From an uncultured Succinivibrionaceae bacterium (GTDB lineage: Bacteria; Pseudomonadota; Gammaproteobacteria; Enterobacterales; Succinivibrionaceae): a DNA stretch of 64,000 bases. Position 1 is the first letter of the stretch. The number at the start of each line of letters is the position of its first letter. The notes under the pieces are model-generated. The model had not been told where the DNA came from and made no database searches. It saw only the letters and a program-made list of their open reading frames with translations. Of the stretch, positions 29,359 through 39,321 are shown piece after piece. Both the position numbers and the translations under genes were made by a program. The stretch lies in the NCBI GenBank assembly GCA_949286015.1, contig CASEBB010000003.1, forward strand, positions 22,062-86,061, written 5' to 3'.

Positions 29359-30717
29359 CTAGACCTTATTACGGAAAATGGCTGGGATCTCGTTCATCTC
29401 AGACCACTCGTCGTTGTTGGCCTCGCCATTAATCTGGACTTCCTGCTGGCTGTAAGGCATGTTCTGACCCACTGCCTTCTGCTGCATCGCTGGATTTACG
29501 CCCATGTTTGCTTGTGGGGTACGCATCCGTGCGTCCATTGGTTGTGGCTGCGCCTGTGGACGGTTTAAAGCCTGCGGAGCACGTGGCGCTACACCCGCAT
29601 TAGGGTTGTAGCCCTGTGCCTGCTTAAAGAAATTGTTGTCAGGAGTTGGCGCATTACGACGTAATTGCGCCGCAGTACGGGCCATTGCCGCTGGGCTCTC
29701 AGATTGGGTCTGATCAAAGCCGGAAATACCCGTCACTAAGATCGTCACCACAATCTGGTCTTCGGCCAGCTGGTCATCAAAGACCACACCGTACTTGCAG
29801 TCCGCTTCCTCATCAGCGTAGTTCTGGATCTCTTGGTTGATCTGTGCCCACTTGCTGATTGGGAAGTTCTGGTTAACACGGGCATTAACAAGTAAGCCCG
29901 TAGCCGACTTGATGTCGACCTGATCGATCAGAGGCGAGTGAATAGCACGCTGCACAGCGTCTTCCACAAAGTTTGCGCCCTGACCCACACCGTTACCAAT
30001 AATGGCATGGCCACGGCCACGCATAATGGTCACGATGTCGCTAAAGTCGAGGTTGATGAAGCCTGGAGCCGTGATCGAATCGGTGATGCCCTTAACGGCA
30101 TTTAACAGCACGTCATTAGCCTCGTTAAAGGCATTAATGATCGAGATGTTGGCGCCTAAGTTCTTTAAGAGCTTGTCGTTGTCGATCACAATCAGCGAGT
30201 CTACGTGCTTGGAAAGCTCGGTAATACCCGCCTCGGCGTTCACACGGTGACGCTTACCCTCAAACTGGAATGGCTTGGTCACCACCGCAATGGTTAAAGC
30301 ACCAGTCTCTTGGGCAATGTCAGCAATAATTGGAGCGGCACCAGTGCCCGTACCACCACCCATACCAGCGGTGATGAAAATGAGCTGCGAGCCCTGTAAG
30401 AGCTTCTTGATGTCGTCCTTACTCTCCTCAGCAGCCTTACGACCCTTGTTAGGATCGCAACCTGCGCCGAGGCCGTTGGTTAATTTAACGCCGATCTGAA
30501 CCTTCAATGGTGCAGTCGAGCGATTAAGAGCCTGAGAGTCGGTGTTCACCGCAATGAACTCCACGCCGCCCAAGCTTTGGTTAATCATATGTTGCAGGGT
30601 GTTGCCACCGCCGCCACCTACGCCCAGCACTCTGATAACGCAGGCTTTGGCCGAGTGAATCCCTGACTCACTGATGGTAGGGTTGGTGCCCACCTCAACA
30701 GAAATGTGCTCGCTCAT
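29359..30717 (-). CDS. ftsZ: cell division protein FtsZ
   Basis: FtsZ is the tubulin-like GTPase that forms the division ring. It has 452 residues (E. coli 383). The GTP signature GMGGGTGTGAAP, the early VLGVGGGGGNTL and the T7 loop region (NLDFSDI) are intact. The extra length is a Gln/Pro/Asn/Ala-rich linker (about 330-430). It ends in a conserved C-terminal peptide, NEIPAIFRNKV, which binds FtsA and ZipA. About 1.07 kb of repeat-rich DNA separates it from ftsA. A TATAAT box lies about 55 nt upstream, so it probably has its own promoter. Confidence 0.97.
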   Translation of the reverse strand: MSEHISVEVGTNPTISESGIHSAKACVIRVLGVGGGGGNTLQHMINQSLGGVEFIAVNTDSQALNRSTAPLKVQIGVKLTNGLGAGCDPNKGRKAAEESKDDIKKLLQGSQLIFITAGMGGGTGTGAAPIIADIAQETGALTIAVVTKPFQFEGKRHRVNAEAGITELSKHVDSLIVIDNDKLLKNLGANISIINAFNEANDVLLNAVKGITDSITAPGFINLDFSDIVTIMRGRGHAIIGNGVGQGANFVEDAVQRAIHSPLIDQVDIKSATGLLVNARVNQNFPISKWAQINQEIQNYADEEADCKYGVVFDDQLAEDQIVVTILVTGISGFDQTQSESPAAMARTAAQLRRNAPTPDNNFFKQAQGYNPNAGVAPRAPQALNRPQAQPQPMDARMRTPQANMGVNPAMQQKAVGQNMPYSQQEVQINGEANNDEWSEMNEIPAIFRNKV

Positions 30718-30770
30718 ACTACTCCCATGATGATGAGATCATGCATCACACAAAAACTACAATCTCTAAT

Positions 30771-30776
30771 ATTATA
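30771..30776 (-). promoter_or_regulatory. candidate ftsZ promoter (-10 box)
   Basis: TATAAT on the minus strand within an AT-rich leader. The -35 region is poor. It would give a leader of roughly 45 nt. Confidence 0.45.
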
Positions 30777-31349
30777 ACCGTAATCCCTTACAAAAGGCAC
30801 AAAGCGCGCTAAAAGCGCCTGTCTCTCCCCCTCTGTTACGTCTTACCGCTACCTGTCTGTAAGCGCGTACCCCTGCCCCGCTTTTGTTCTGAAAAGCCCG
30901 TAAATAAGCCGCAAAACTCCACTATCTTGCACTGTGCTTTCTCTACTCGTGCCACTTAAAACACCTCAAGGAGCAGGCAGTCCTAGGTTGAAACAAAGCG
31001 TGCCTTTATTTACGCCATTGTTGCCGATTTTATCTTTCACGCCTCTTACAGCGCCCGCCCCTGTAAGCACTTACATACAAGTGTGGCGATGTCTCTTGCG
31101 CCGCAAAAACAGCCCCTTTGCTGACAAACTCCGCTCCATTTGTGGCAGCGCACAATGCACGGCTATGAGCGTCCCCTTTGCCCTCACTTTCTGCTTTTGC
31201 GTCTGCCTTTGTGCCTATGCACACTTGTATGACAAGTTAGCACTAATGTGGTGCTCAAATCCTCTCTCTGGTGCACAGTTCTTTGCTCAGCTTACGCCGC
31301 AACTTAGCACTCGTTTCTGTATAACAGCGCCCGCCCCTGCCTGCTACTA
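30777..31349. other. ftsA-ftsZ gap, left part
   Basis: Part of a 1.07-kb gap, where most gammaproteobacteria have almost none. No convincing gene. It contains CGCCCGCCCCTG-type short repeats (31049 and 31330). Confidence 0.45.
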
Positions 31350-31770
31350 CCCATAGGGGTATGGGCGCCTTACCGCGTCTTATCTCGAGGTACGACCAAG
31401 GGCGTCACCATCTACTCAGATTGGTGGTGGTGGTGGTGGTGGTGGTTGCTACTCCCTACCAAACACCGCGCTCTGTGTCTGGCACTACCACTATGAGTGC
31501 TTCTGCTACTACCCTCAGTAGTACAAGGCACGTTACCGTGTCTTATCTCGAGGTACAGCCGCGTGCGTCAACAACTAATCGTAGTGGTGGTGGTGGTGAT
31601 GGTGATGGCTCTTTTGATTGCTGACAGGCTATCCCCTACCAGCAAACGCACTCAGTGTTTGGCACTGCCACTACCAGCACTACTGCTACTCGCCTCAAGG
31701 GTACAAGGCGCGTTACCACGCCTTATCTCGAGGTAAGACCAATGGCGTCACCATATATTCAGATTGGTAG
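31350..31770 (+). repeat. tandem repeat, three units of about 163-180 bp
   Basis: Unit landmarks are GCG-TTACC-G-TCTTATCTCGAGGTA at about 31365, 31530 and 31710, each followed by GCGTCA and a GATTGGTGG/GTGGTGG-type run, then CTACC, GGCACTACCA and TACTGCTACT. The first unit contains a (TGG)8-9 tract at 31422-31447. It lies between ftsA and ftsZ. Confidence 0.75.
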
Positions 31771-31783
31771 CTGCCCGTGCCCA

Positions 31784-33121
31784 CTAAAACTCTTTAGCCA
31801 GCCACGCCTTAATCCACGACAGCGTCTTTGCTACCGTGCCACTCTGGCTCTTATAGGCATCCACCGCCTCACGACGACGCAGCCTATCCTGCTCCATCGA
31901 ATAAGCCACTCGTAAAAGGCCAATTGACGTCGCCCACTCAGGTGAGTCCAGCTTCGCCGCCTCTTCCTCATCCCCCTCGTAGGTCACACCACGTGGCTTG
32001 CCAATGTTGACTACCGTCTTGACCTTGTCATCCTTCAGCGTCGCTTGAATTAAGAGGTCGATACCAACCGTCTTAGCCACGCCACCAGTGATCACAAAGC
32101 CCGCACCTAAGGCGAGGCTCTGCCCCGTCTCCTTGTAGTAGCCCTGCACGCGATTGAGCACCACACGCGTAATGTCCATGAGCTCAAAGCCAATATTCGT
32201 GGCCAGCTCCTTGACGCTAATCAAGCATGGGTCAGAATAACCCTTTGGAGTCACGCTATAAAACTCAGGGCCATCCTCAAGCAAGCAAGGGTGGGCTAAG
32301 CCACAAGTGCGCTTGGCAAACTCTGCCACACGTAAAGGCAAGTTGAGCTTGGTGGCCACATGCTGGGTAATGGAGTTACCGCTTAGCTTTAAGCCAAAGG
32401 TCATGACCAGCTTGCCCTTGTCATAGACCGCAACACTGGTCGAACCGCCACCGATGTCCACTAAGCACACGCCAATCTCTTTTTGCTCTTGGGAGAGCAC
32501 GGCATCAGCAGCGGCAATACCGTTGTAAATCACTTCGTCGATGCTGATATTAGAAGACAGGCGCTCAAAGGCAGCACGCAGGTCGTTCTCCTGATCCTCA
32601 TTGCAGGTAATGAGGTGAGCATTGACCTTAATGTACGACGAGCTCATACCAATAGGATTGGTGACCTCGTTGTCCCTTTTTGTAAAGTAGGCCTGTGGCA
32701 CCACATGAATTAAGTGCTGCGACTCCGAGAACTTATACATGGCCGCATGATCGATGGCTGTATTGCGATCGATCTCGGTAATCTTGCCTGTAGGGACATT
32801 GGCCTCACCTGAGTAGTTAATCGACTCAATGTGAATGCCAGACATGCCAATCACGCATTGTGAAAAGGTCTGCTCCGTCTCGGCCTCATAGGACTCAATG
32901 AGGCTGGAGAGCTTGTTACTGAGCTTATCGATATCGCTAACGGAGCTGTTGAGCACACCATCCGATGGGCACTCATCAAAGTAAGTGACATTGACCTCGC
33001 CGTTGTCATTGACCTCACCAACGATCAGGCGAATCTTGTTGCTGCCAATGTCCATAGCCACCAGTGGCTCTTGGGCATTAGCATGTTTAGCTCTAGCTTT
33101 AGCTCCCTTGTTAAACCACAT
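31784..33121 (-). CDS. ftsA: cell division protein FtsA
   Basis: FtsA is the actin-like protein that tethers FtsZ to the membrane and activates septal synthesis. It has 445 residues (E. coli 420). Phosphate and ATP motifs are AMDIGSNKIRLIVGEV at the N-terminus, VDIGGGSTSVAV in the middle and FVITGGVAK later. The C-terminal amphipathic membrane helix is recognisable (TLSWIKAWLAKEF). The ATG has GAGG 7 nt upstream. It is about 100 bp downstream of ftsQ. Confidence 0.96.
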   Translation of the reverse strand: MWFNKGAKARAKHANAQEPLVAMDIGSNKIRLIVGEVNDNGEVNVTYFDECPSDGVLNSSVSDIDKLSNKLSSLIESYEAETEQTFSQCVIGMSGIHIESINYSGEANVPTGKITEIDRNTAIDHAAMYKFSESQHLIHVVPQAYFTKRDNEVTNPIGMSSSYIKVNAHLITCNEDQENDLRAAFERLSSNISIDEVIYNGIAAADAVLSQEQKEIGVCLVDIGGGSTSVAVYDKGKLVMTFGLKLSGNSITQHVATKLNLPLRVAEFAKRTCGLAHPCLLEDGPEFYSVTPKGYSDPCLISVKELATNIGFELMDITRVVLNRVQGYYKETGQSLALGAGFVITGGVAKTVGIDLLIQATLKDDKVKTVVNIGKPRGVTYEGDEEEAAKLDSPEWATSIGLLRVAYSMEQDRLRRREAVDAYKSQSGTVAKTLSWIKAWLAKEF

Positions 33122-33224
33122 ACATGACCTCTAACAAACTTGACAAGCAACTCACGCCACCGGCAAAGCTTACGCCAAGTGACGGACGGACAAGTGCCTT
33201 GCGCAGTATCACCCTACTGTGCAC

Positions 33225-34058
33225 CTACTGAACTCCTACTGGCGGCACGGTAGTTTGTGCGCCACCTGAGGCCTCAGCCTCATCTTGATCGCTGATAGCG
33301 CTGCGCTCACCTACAGCAAAGCCATTATCGTAGCGCATATCGACATAAGCCACATCACTCAGCGCTAAATGCGTCTCACCAAAGGCCAGCAAAAAGCGCT
33401 TTAAGCGAATGAGCGGGAGGTCAGGCGAGCTCTCGCGGCCGAGAATTACCCACACATCGCCCTTTAAGCGCAATCTATAGCTGCGCGCGGCATCTAAATG
33501 CACTTCCTCAACTAAGTAGGGGGTGTTGCGCGTGAGGCTAATAAACTGGTACGCGTGCTCATAGAGCTCTTTGGCAAGGGAGTCGTGCGGAGCGCTGAGC
33601 GTCACAAGCGCGCCCTGAAATTGGCGCATGTCTGGGTAGAACACCGTGCCAGTACGCGCATCGTACAGGCCGCTCGTTTTCCAGCGCGCTGAGGCAAAGT
33701 GCTCCACTAAGGACACCTCAATGGTGTCAGGAAAGCGCTTATTGACAGAGACCTGCGCTACCCATGGCATCTGCAACAGAGCGTTGTGCAGCGCCGAGAG
33801 GTCGAGGGTCACAATGTTCTTGCCACCGACCATTTTACCCACTTCTTGGGCAATCTCTTCTTGCGTCACGTGCTGGAGTTTGGCGTTAATGGTGACGCGC
33901 GCCACGGGAAAGGTGTGGGGATCGGTAAGGAACTTGTAGGCGGAGTAATAGCCTGCTGTCAGCAAGGCGCAAAAGCACAGAAAAAAGAGCAGGGAAATGA
34001 GGAAGCTACCTCTACTTCTCCTTCTGCGTCTTAAGCCTGGTCGCTTTTGCTTCACCAA
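33225..34058 (-). CDS. ftsQ: cell division protein FtsQ
   Basis: FtsQ is the scaffold of the FtsQLB complex. It has 277 residues. An Arg-rich cytoplasmic start (GLRRRRRSRG) and one membrane helix (about 20-40, LISLLFFLCFCALL) precede the POTRA domain (ITINAKLQHVTQEEI-like, NIVTLDLSAL, MPWVAQVSVNKRFPDTIEV) and the beta domain. The start is TTG at 34058 or GTG at 34055, with AGGTGG suitably placed. The usual upstream neighbour ddl is missing. Confidence 0.94.
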   Translation of the reverse strand: MVKQKRPGLRRRRRSRGSFLISLLFFLCFCALLTAGYYSAYKFLTDPHTFPVARVTINAKLQHVTQEEIAQEVGKMVGGKNIVTLDLSALHNALLQMPWVAQVSVNKRFPDTIEVSLVEHFASARWKTSGLYDARTGTVFYPDMRQFQGALVTLSAPHDSLAKELYEHAYQFISLTRNTPYLVEEVHLDAARSYRLRLKGDVWVILGRESSPDLPLIRLKRFLLAFGETHLALSDVAYVDMRYDNGFAVGERSAISDQDEAEASGGAQTTVPPVGVQ

Positions 34059-34557
34059 CTGAACCCACCTAAAGTTACAAGCCCCACCGGCTTACCTTGC
34101 CATTGCTGACTTAAGCAGCACCCGAAAATATCTTGGCCGTCTGCTGTTGCTATCTCCATACCTAAAAAGACGGGGCGAATTGTAGCACAGGGCCGCAAAA
34201 GCATGGCAGCGTGCACTTTTCTATGCCGTGCGCAGTAGGAGAGAAATAAGCGCTTGGCGGTGATGCTAACAGCAGCCGAGGGCAGCTTTAGTTACAGCAG
34301 CAGGAGGGGCCGTGACTTACGCCTCGGCGTTAAGGCGCCTGTTGGCGCCATTATCTTGAGGAGCAGCAGCAGCAGCAGCAGCCACTGCGTACCGCTTGCT
34401 TCCTCTTTGCCTTAGAGTAAGCCGTAAGGCTTCCTCTCTGCGTAATGGCGGTAATGGCCCCTGTTGGCGCCTGTTATCCTTACCCAGAGCCACCGCGCTT
34501 CCTTCGCGAGGCTAGCGCTGTGAGGCTTTCCTCTGCGTTTGTGGCCCCGCTTAGCCG
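34059..34557. other. murC-ftsQ gap without ddl
   Basis: About 500 bp where D-Ala-D-Ala ligase would normally lie. It holds GC hairpins (GGCGCC pairs near 34335-34350), a (GCA)7 tract at 34362-34382 and TTATCTTGAGG repeat-core sequence. No ddl remnant was recognised. Confidence 0.55.
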
Positions 34558-36099
34558 TTAGTCGTCAGCGGCGTGCGTGTCGTTAGACACTCCTGACGCC
34601 CCTCCTGACGCCACTCCCTGAGAGGAAGCACGTGAGCGCAGGTTCTGATCATAAGCGACCTGTGGCCAGCGCGAGCTTAACATGCCCGCTACCTGCACCA
34701 CGTTACCCGCGCCCTGCGTCAGGACAATATCGCCCTCTTGGCAGATACTGTCTAACAGCGCTGGTACCTCATTAACCGTCTCCACAAAGTGTGGCTCCAT
34801 CCGGCCCTGCGAGCGAATCGAGTGGCATAAGTGACGGCCATCGACGCCCACAATCTTTTCCTCACCGGCCGCATAGACTTCCACTAAGATCAGCACGTCC
34901 ACCTGCTGCAGTACTTTGACAAAGTCTTCGTAGAGATCGCGGGTACGGGTATAGCGGTGTGGCTGGAACACCATAACCAAGCGGCGCTGTGGCCAGCCCT
35001 CACGTACCGCCTTAATCGTAGCAAGCACCTCCGATGGATGGTGACCATAATCGTCCACAATGCTGACCACGCCATGTGGTGCCTGATAGCGGCCATAACG
35101 CTGGAAACGGCGGCCCACACCCTCAAAGTGCTCTAAGGCACTTAAGATGTACTGCTCTTCAATGCCCTCTTCTAAGGCCACCGCAATAGCTGCTGTCGCG
35201 TTCTTAGCCATGTGCAAACCAGGCAGCGCTAACTTCACATGTAAGTCTGGCTTCTTATTGCCATTCTCATCTAAGCGGTTGCGCTTGACCGTAAAAAACG
35301 ACGCCGCTTGCGTTTGGATGTAGTCGCACACTTGCAAGTCAGCCTTGTCACTGACACCATAGGTAATGGTCGAGCGACCAATCTGTGGCAGGATGCGCTC
35401 AATGGTTGGGTCGTCAATGCAGACCACCGCCACACCATAGAAAGGCAGGTTGTGTAAGAACTGCACAAAGGTCGCAGTCAGCTGCGCAAAATCATTGTGG
35501 TAGGTCTCAAGGTGGTCAGCCTCGATGTTGGTCACCACGGTCAGCATAGGCTGTAAATGGAGGAAGGAGGCATCAGACTCGTCAGCCTCGGCAATGAGGA
35601 AACGGCTGGTGCCTAAGCGGGCATTGGTACCGGCGCTGTTTAAGAGGCCGCCAATCACAAAAGTTGGGTCTAACGCCGCCTCACCAAAAATCGACGCAAT
35701 CAGCGAAGTGGTAGTGGTCTTACCATGAGTGCCAGCCACAGCGATGCCGTAGCGATAGCGCATCAGCTCGCCTAACATCTCCGCACGCCGCACGACGGGA
35801 ATGCGCATTTCCATGGCCGTATCCACCTCGGGATTGCCACGGTGAATGGCTGAAGATACCACCACGACACTCGCACCGACGACATTTTCGGCGTGGTGAC
35901 CAATGTAGACGGTGATACCCAGACTACGTAAGCGCTGGACGACCTTGCTTTCGGCGATATCGGAGCCGGAGACGGCATAGCCCTCGTTGTGCAGGACTTC
36001 GGCAATGCCACACATACCAGCGCCACCGATACCCACAAAGTGGATGCGCCGTACCTTGTGCATGTGTGGTACTTGAGCAAAATTAAAAAACTTATTCAT
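34558..36099 (-). CDS. murC: UDP-N-acetylmuramate-L-alanine ligase MurC
   Basis: MurC adds L-Ala to UDP-MurNAc with ATP. It has 513 residues (E. coli 491). The order is N-terminal [22 protein letters not shown]-loop [13 protein letters not shown], central [10 protein letters not shown] and the C-terminal domain [11 protein letters not shown] Ser/Ala/Asp-rich tail of about 30 residues follows the catalytic fold. It sits in dcw order after murG. Confidence 0.97.
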   Translation of the reverse strand: MNKFFNFAQVPHMHKVRRIHFVGIGGAGMCGIAEVLHNEGYAVSGSDIAESKVVQRLRSLGITVYIGHHAENVVGASVVVVSSAIHRGNPEVDTAMEMRIPVVRRAEMLGELMRYRYGIAVAGTHGKTTTTSLIASIFGEAALDPTFVIGGLLNSAGTNARLGTSRFLIAEADESDASFLHLQPMLTVVTNIEADHLETYHNDFAQLTATFVQFLHNLPFYGVAVVCIDDPTIERILPQIGRSTITYGVSDKADLQVCDYIQTQAASFFTVKRNRLDENGNKKPDLHVKLALPGLHMAKNATAAIAVALEEGIEEQYILSALEHFEGVGRRFQRYGRYQAPHGVVSIVDDYGHHPSEVLATIKAVREGWPQRRLVMVFQPHRYTRTRDLYEDFVKVLQQVDVLILVEVYAAGEEKIVGVDGRHLCHSIRSQGRMEPHFVETVNEVPALLDSICQEGDIVLTQGAGNVVQVAGMLSSRWPQVAYDQNLRSRASSQGVASGGASGVSNDTHAADD

Positions 36100-36367
36100 G
36101 AAAAGTCCAGCCCAGCGAGCGCGAAAGAACCACAGGCACCATGGAACTCACCACCTCTGTGCTTCACGCGCAGCGCTGCAAAGATGGCAGTGAGGAATGA
36201 GGTAAACAGGCAAAAATTCGCGTTTAACCATAAATGCCCAGCCAAACTTGTGAGCATAACACAAATGGGGCGGGGCGATGAAGAGGCAGGAAAAGAGGCC
36301 GCGAGCAAAAGGGCCGGTGGCGGGGAGATGCAGCGGGGAAATTTAAGTGGCAGGATAACAAGCTGAG
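36100..36367. other. murG-murC gap, left part
   Basis: No gene seen. Purine-rich GGGGCGG/AAAGAGG tracts occur at 36270-36320. Confidence 0.4.
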
Positions 36368-36531
36368 CGAGAGTGTTTTGCCCCTATGTGATTGCCTTAA
36401 AATCGGCCTTTTATGTGGGATTAAGCCCCTTGATGCAGAAACCTGATAGAGAGCAGCAAGCGTCGCTACCGCGACGTACCTCTAAGGTAGATTAATGGCA
36501 AGAAGCTGTGCTCACAAATGGGGAAAGCTCT
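36368..36531 (+). repeat. dispersed repeat family 2, copy 2
   Basis: Matches the copies at 17341-17518 and 51898-52085. Here the hairpin is perfect: CGTCGC-TACC-GCGACG. Flanking blocks CTTAAAATCGGCC, TTAAGCCCCTTGATGCAGAAA, GATTAATGGCAAG and GCTCACAAATGG are kept. Confidence 0.82.
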
Positions 36532-36566
36532 CTCAGCTGAGCCAACTACCCTCAATGGGAGTAACC

Positions 36567-36587
36567 AGCGGCGCCGCCAGCGCCGCT
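36567..36587. terminator. 8-bp GC hairpin after murG
   Basis: AGCGGCGC-CGCCA-GCGCCGCT, 30 nt past the murG stop, without a T-run. It abuts a CTCGAGGTAA core motif, so it may be a REP-type hairpin instead of a terminator. Confidence 0.35.
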
Positions 36588-36616
36588 CTCTCGAGGTAAA
36601 GGGCTGTAAGTCCGCG

Positions 36617-37693
36617 CTATTTAGCGCTGGCTTCCACAATGTCACACACCTCAGTAGTGGCATGAAGCTGCGCCTGCTCTGCGCACGCCTGTGACATCGC
36701 CGTGAGGTTATCCACCGCCCGCATCTTAGAGACAATCTCGTGAATCTTCTCTGGCGTAATGTCCTGTTGTGGCAGCAGCACACCCGCCTTTGCATTCACT
36801 AAGGTCAGCGCGTTTTTCGTCTGGTGGTCATCCACCGCCGTTGGCAGCGGTACTAAGATCGCAGGCAGCTTCGCCGCCCCCAACTCACTTACCGTCGAGG
36901 CACCCGCACGGCAAATGATGAGGTCGGCATGCCGATAGGCCGAGGCCATGTCCGTAATAAAGTCACTGGTCTCCACCGTAAAAGCCGCGCCCTCATATAA
37001 GGCCGCCGTCTTATCAGCATTGCCGCGACCGCACTGATGCACCACGCTGATCTCATCAGAGCCAAAGAGCTTTAAGCCCAGTGGGATCTTCTCATTGAGC
37101 GCCTGCGCACCTAACGAGCCACCAATAATGAGAATACGGGTCTTACCATCCTCATGGGCAAAGTTACGTGGCTCCTCATAGAGCTTGAGGATCTCAGCAC
37201 GAATAGGATTGCCCACCGCCTTGACCTTTGGCCCTGTAAAAGCCTGACCGACACCTAAGAGGATCTTACTGGCAAAGCGCGCCAGGATGCGGTTAGTCAT
37301 ACCCGCAGCGGCATTTTGCTCGTGCAGCAAGAGAGGAATACCGCTTAAGTAAGCAGCTATGCCACCAGGACCAGAGGCATAACCACCAAAGCCGATCACC
37401 ACATCAGGGCTAAAGCTCTTCATGACACGGCGGGCCTGCCACACAGCATGAGCCACCATAAAAGGAGCGGTCAGCAGCGACTTGATGCCGTTACGGCGCA
37501 CGCCTTTGACATCGATGTAGTGAATGGTGATGCCCTCTTGGGGAATCAGACGCTCTTCGAGGCGGCCACGGGTACCCAGCCACTCTACGGTGTGCCCCCG
37601 TTGCTGTAATTCCTTGACGATAGCCAGTGCAGGAAAGACGTGACCGCCTGTGCCTCCGGCCATGACTAAAACTTTGAGCTGACGCTCACTCAT
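36617..37693 (-). CDS. murG: UDP-GlcNAc:lipid I transferase MurG
   Basis: MurG adds GlcNAc to lipid I at the inner face of the membrane to make lipid II. It has 358 residues (E. coli 355). The GT28 N-terminal loop MAGGTGGHVFPALAI, the GFGGYASGPGGIAA segment, HEQNAAAGMTNR and the C-terminal UDP-binding GGSLGAQALN and RAGASTVSELGA are all present. A (CTTG)6 tract sits 30-55 nt upstream of the ATG. Confidence 0.97.
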   Translation of the reverse strand: MSERQLKVLVMAGGTGGHVFPALAIVKELQQRGHTVEWLGTRGRLEERLIPQEGITIHYIDVKGVRRNGIKSLLTAPFMVAHAVWQARRVMKSFSPDVVIGFGGYASGPGGIAAYLSGIPLLLHEQNAAAGMTNRILARFASKILLGVGQAFTGPKVKAVGNPIRAEILKLYEEPRNFAHEDGKTRILIIGGSLGAQALNEKIPLGLKLFGSDEISVVHQCGRGNADKTAALYEGAAFTVETSDFITDMASAYRHADLIICRAGASTVSELGAAKLPAILVPLPTAVDDHQTKNALTLVNAKAGVLLPQQDITPEKIHEIVSKMRAVDNLTAMSQACAEQAQLHATTEVCDIVEASAK

Positions 37694-37722
37694 TGTCCTT
37701 ACCTCTAACCAGACAGTGCTTA

Positions 37723-37748
37723 CTTGCTTGCTTGCTTGCTTGCTTGCT
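37723..37748. repeat. (CTTG)6 tetranucleotide tract
   Basis: Six perfect CTTG units plus CT, 30-55 bp upstream of the murG start codon (CAAG on the coding strand). Such tracts can change length by slippage. Here it lies outside the coding frame, so any effect would be on leader length or promoter spacing. Confidence 0.85.
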
Positions 37749-38019
37749 GGAGAAACTCCCAGCGGTCGGTCTGTATGTCTGTACTCTTGTAGGTGCTGCG
37801 CTCAGCTTACCCCAAGCAGGGGCTTACTGCCTAAGAGCGCCATGGAGCGACTTACTCAAGAGATGACGGATCTTAGGGCAATCAAGGTGCACTGTCCTAA
37901 GGACGGCTTAGACTTACCTGCACCATTCATCTCGAGGTGTGTATTTGCTCTCACACCTCCCCTCTGCCGTCATTTATGAGCTCACTCCTTCCCCTGCTTT
38001 GGCGTCTGTCGCAGCGTGC
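37749..38019. other. ftsW-murG gap remainder
   Basis: No gene seen. It contains one ATCTCGAGGTG core-like motif near 37929. Confidence 0.4.
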
Positions 38020-39219
38020 TTAGTCGTCGTATTTGAGCTTACCCAGCTGCTGATGCCGCCACTCAAAGTCAATGCGCAGCAAGATACCTAAAGCCCACAT
38101 ACACACAATAAGCGACGAGCCTCCATAGGAAATCAAAGGCAGAGTTAAGCCCTTGGTTGGCAAGCCACCTGAAGCGGCACCAATGTTAATCACCGTTTGC
38201 AGGCAGAAGAACATGCCAATACCAAAGGCCAAATAACCCTGAAATTGCGAGCGCTGCCGTAGGATCTTGGCAGATAAGATCAGCGCCTTGGAGATGATGA
38301 CAAACTCCAAAGCGATAACAAAACACACGCCCAAAAAGCCGCACTCCTCGCCCATAATGGCCATGACAAAGTCGGTATGCGCCTCAGGCAGATAACCGAG
38401 CTTTTGAATGGAGTTACCGATGCCCTCACCAGTAAGGCCGCCTCGACCAAAGGCCATCAGAGACTGGGTGAGCTGGTAGCCTGAGCCAAAGCGATCCTGC
38501 CACGGATCAAGGAAGGAGGTCACACGGGCTAAGCGGTATGGCTGGAACCACACGATTAAAGCGCCGATGCCGCCGATCACGCTTAAAGTGAGGATGTACT
38601 TTAAAAGACCGGCTCCGGCCACAAAGAGGATGCCGTAGGTAATAGCGGTGACGACCACGAGGGAGCCAAAGTCTGGCTGCATTAAGAGTAAAAAGGCGAT
38701 GACGGCAATAAAGCCCATTGGCTTAAAGAAGCCCCAGACTTTATTGTGTAGCATCTCGATCTTACGGGAAGTGTAACTGGAAAAGTAGATGATCCAAAAG
38801 AGCTTTAAGAGCTCGGCTGGCTGGAGGTTGATCGGGCCAAAGGCGATCCAGCGTTTAGCTTCGTTCACCTCACGACCGATGATCAGCACGAGAACCAGCA
38901 GAAAAAGGGAGATGCCCATGAGAGGCACAGAGATGTTGAACCACGTTTTGGAGGGGATCGTGGTCATGATCAGTCCCCACGTGACGGCCACGCCCGTAAA
39001 GATGAGTTGGCGCTTTAAGTAGTAATACTGGTCGCCGGTGGAGGTATAGGCCTCTTGGACGGAGGCAGAGGAGATGAGGACGATGGAGATGAGCAGAAGC
39101 AGCAGAGAGACCACGATGAGGGTGCGATCCAAGGCGGCTACATGGCGGGCTTTGAGGTCGATCTTGAACATGCGCGGATCCTCAATCTTGGTGGTGACAG
39201 AGCTATCTGCTGCGAGCAT
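38020..39219 (-). CDS. ftsW: septal peptidoglycan polymerase FtsW
   Basis: FtsW is the SEDS-family glycosyltransferase that works with FtsI at the septum. It has 399 residues with about ten membrane helices. Family landmarks are RWIAFGPINLQPAELLK, QPDFGSLVV, GFLGVCFVIALEF and a final LPLISYGGSSL. A short extra N-terminus precedes MFKIDLKARHVAALDR, and the internal Met at residue 16 is an alternative start. In dcw order it follows murD. Confidence 0.96.
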   Translation of the reverse strand: MLAADSSVTTKIEDPRMFKIDLKARHVAALDRTLIVVSLLLLLISIVLISSASVQEAYTSTGDQYYYLKRQLIFTGVAVTWGLIMTTIPSKTWFNISVPLMGISLFLLVLVLIIGREVNEAKRWIAFGPINLQPAELLKLFWIIYFSSYTSRKIEMLHNKVWGFFKPMGFIAVIAFLLLMQPDFGSLVVVTAITYGILFVAGAGLLKYILTLSVIGGIGALIVWFQPYRLARVTSFLDPWQDRFGSGYQLTQSLMAFGRGGLTGEGIGNSIQKLGYLPEAHTDFVMAIMGEECGFLGVCFVIALEFVIISKALILSAKILRQRSQFQGYLAFGIGMFFCLQTVINIGAASGGLPTKGLTLPLISYGGSSLIVCMWALGILLRIDFEWRHQQLGKLKYDD

Positions 39220-39321
39220 ACGCGTTGGCCTGTATGAGGTCTGAAAAAGTGGTGGTTGGGGGCGCGGTTTTGAGCGGCTGCGACTAATGCGGCTAATGAG
39301 GAGCGCAAAGACTCACCTTGG

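Noticed and set aside
31361..31915. Overlapping plus-strand frames in the ftsA-ftsZ gap
   Set aside because: They arise from the GTGG/TGG tandem repeat and run into ftsA in antisense.
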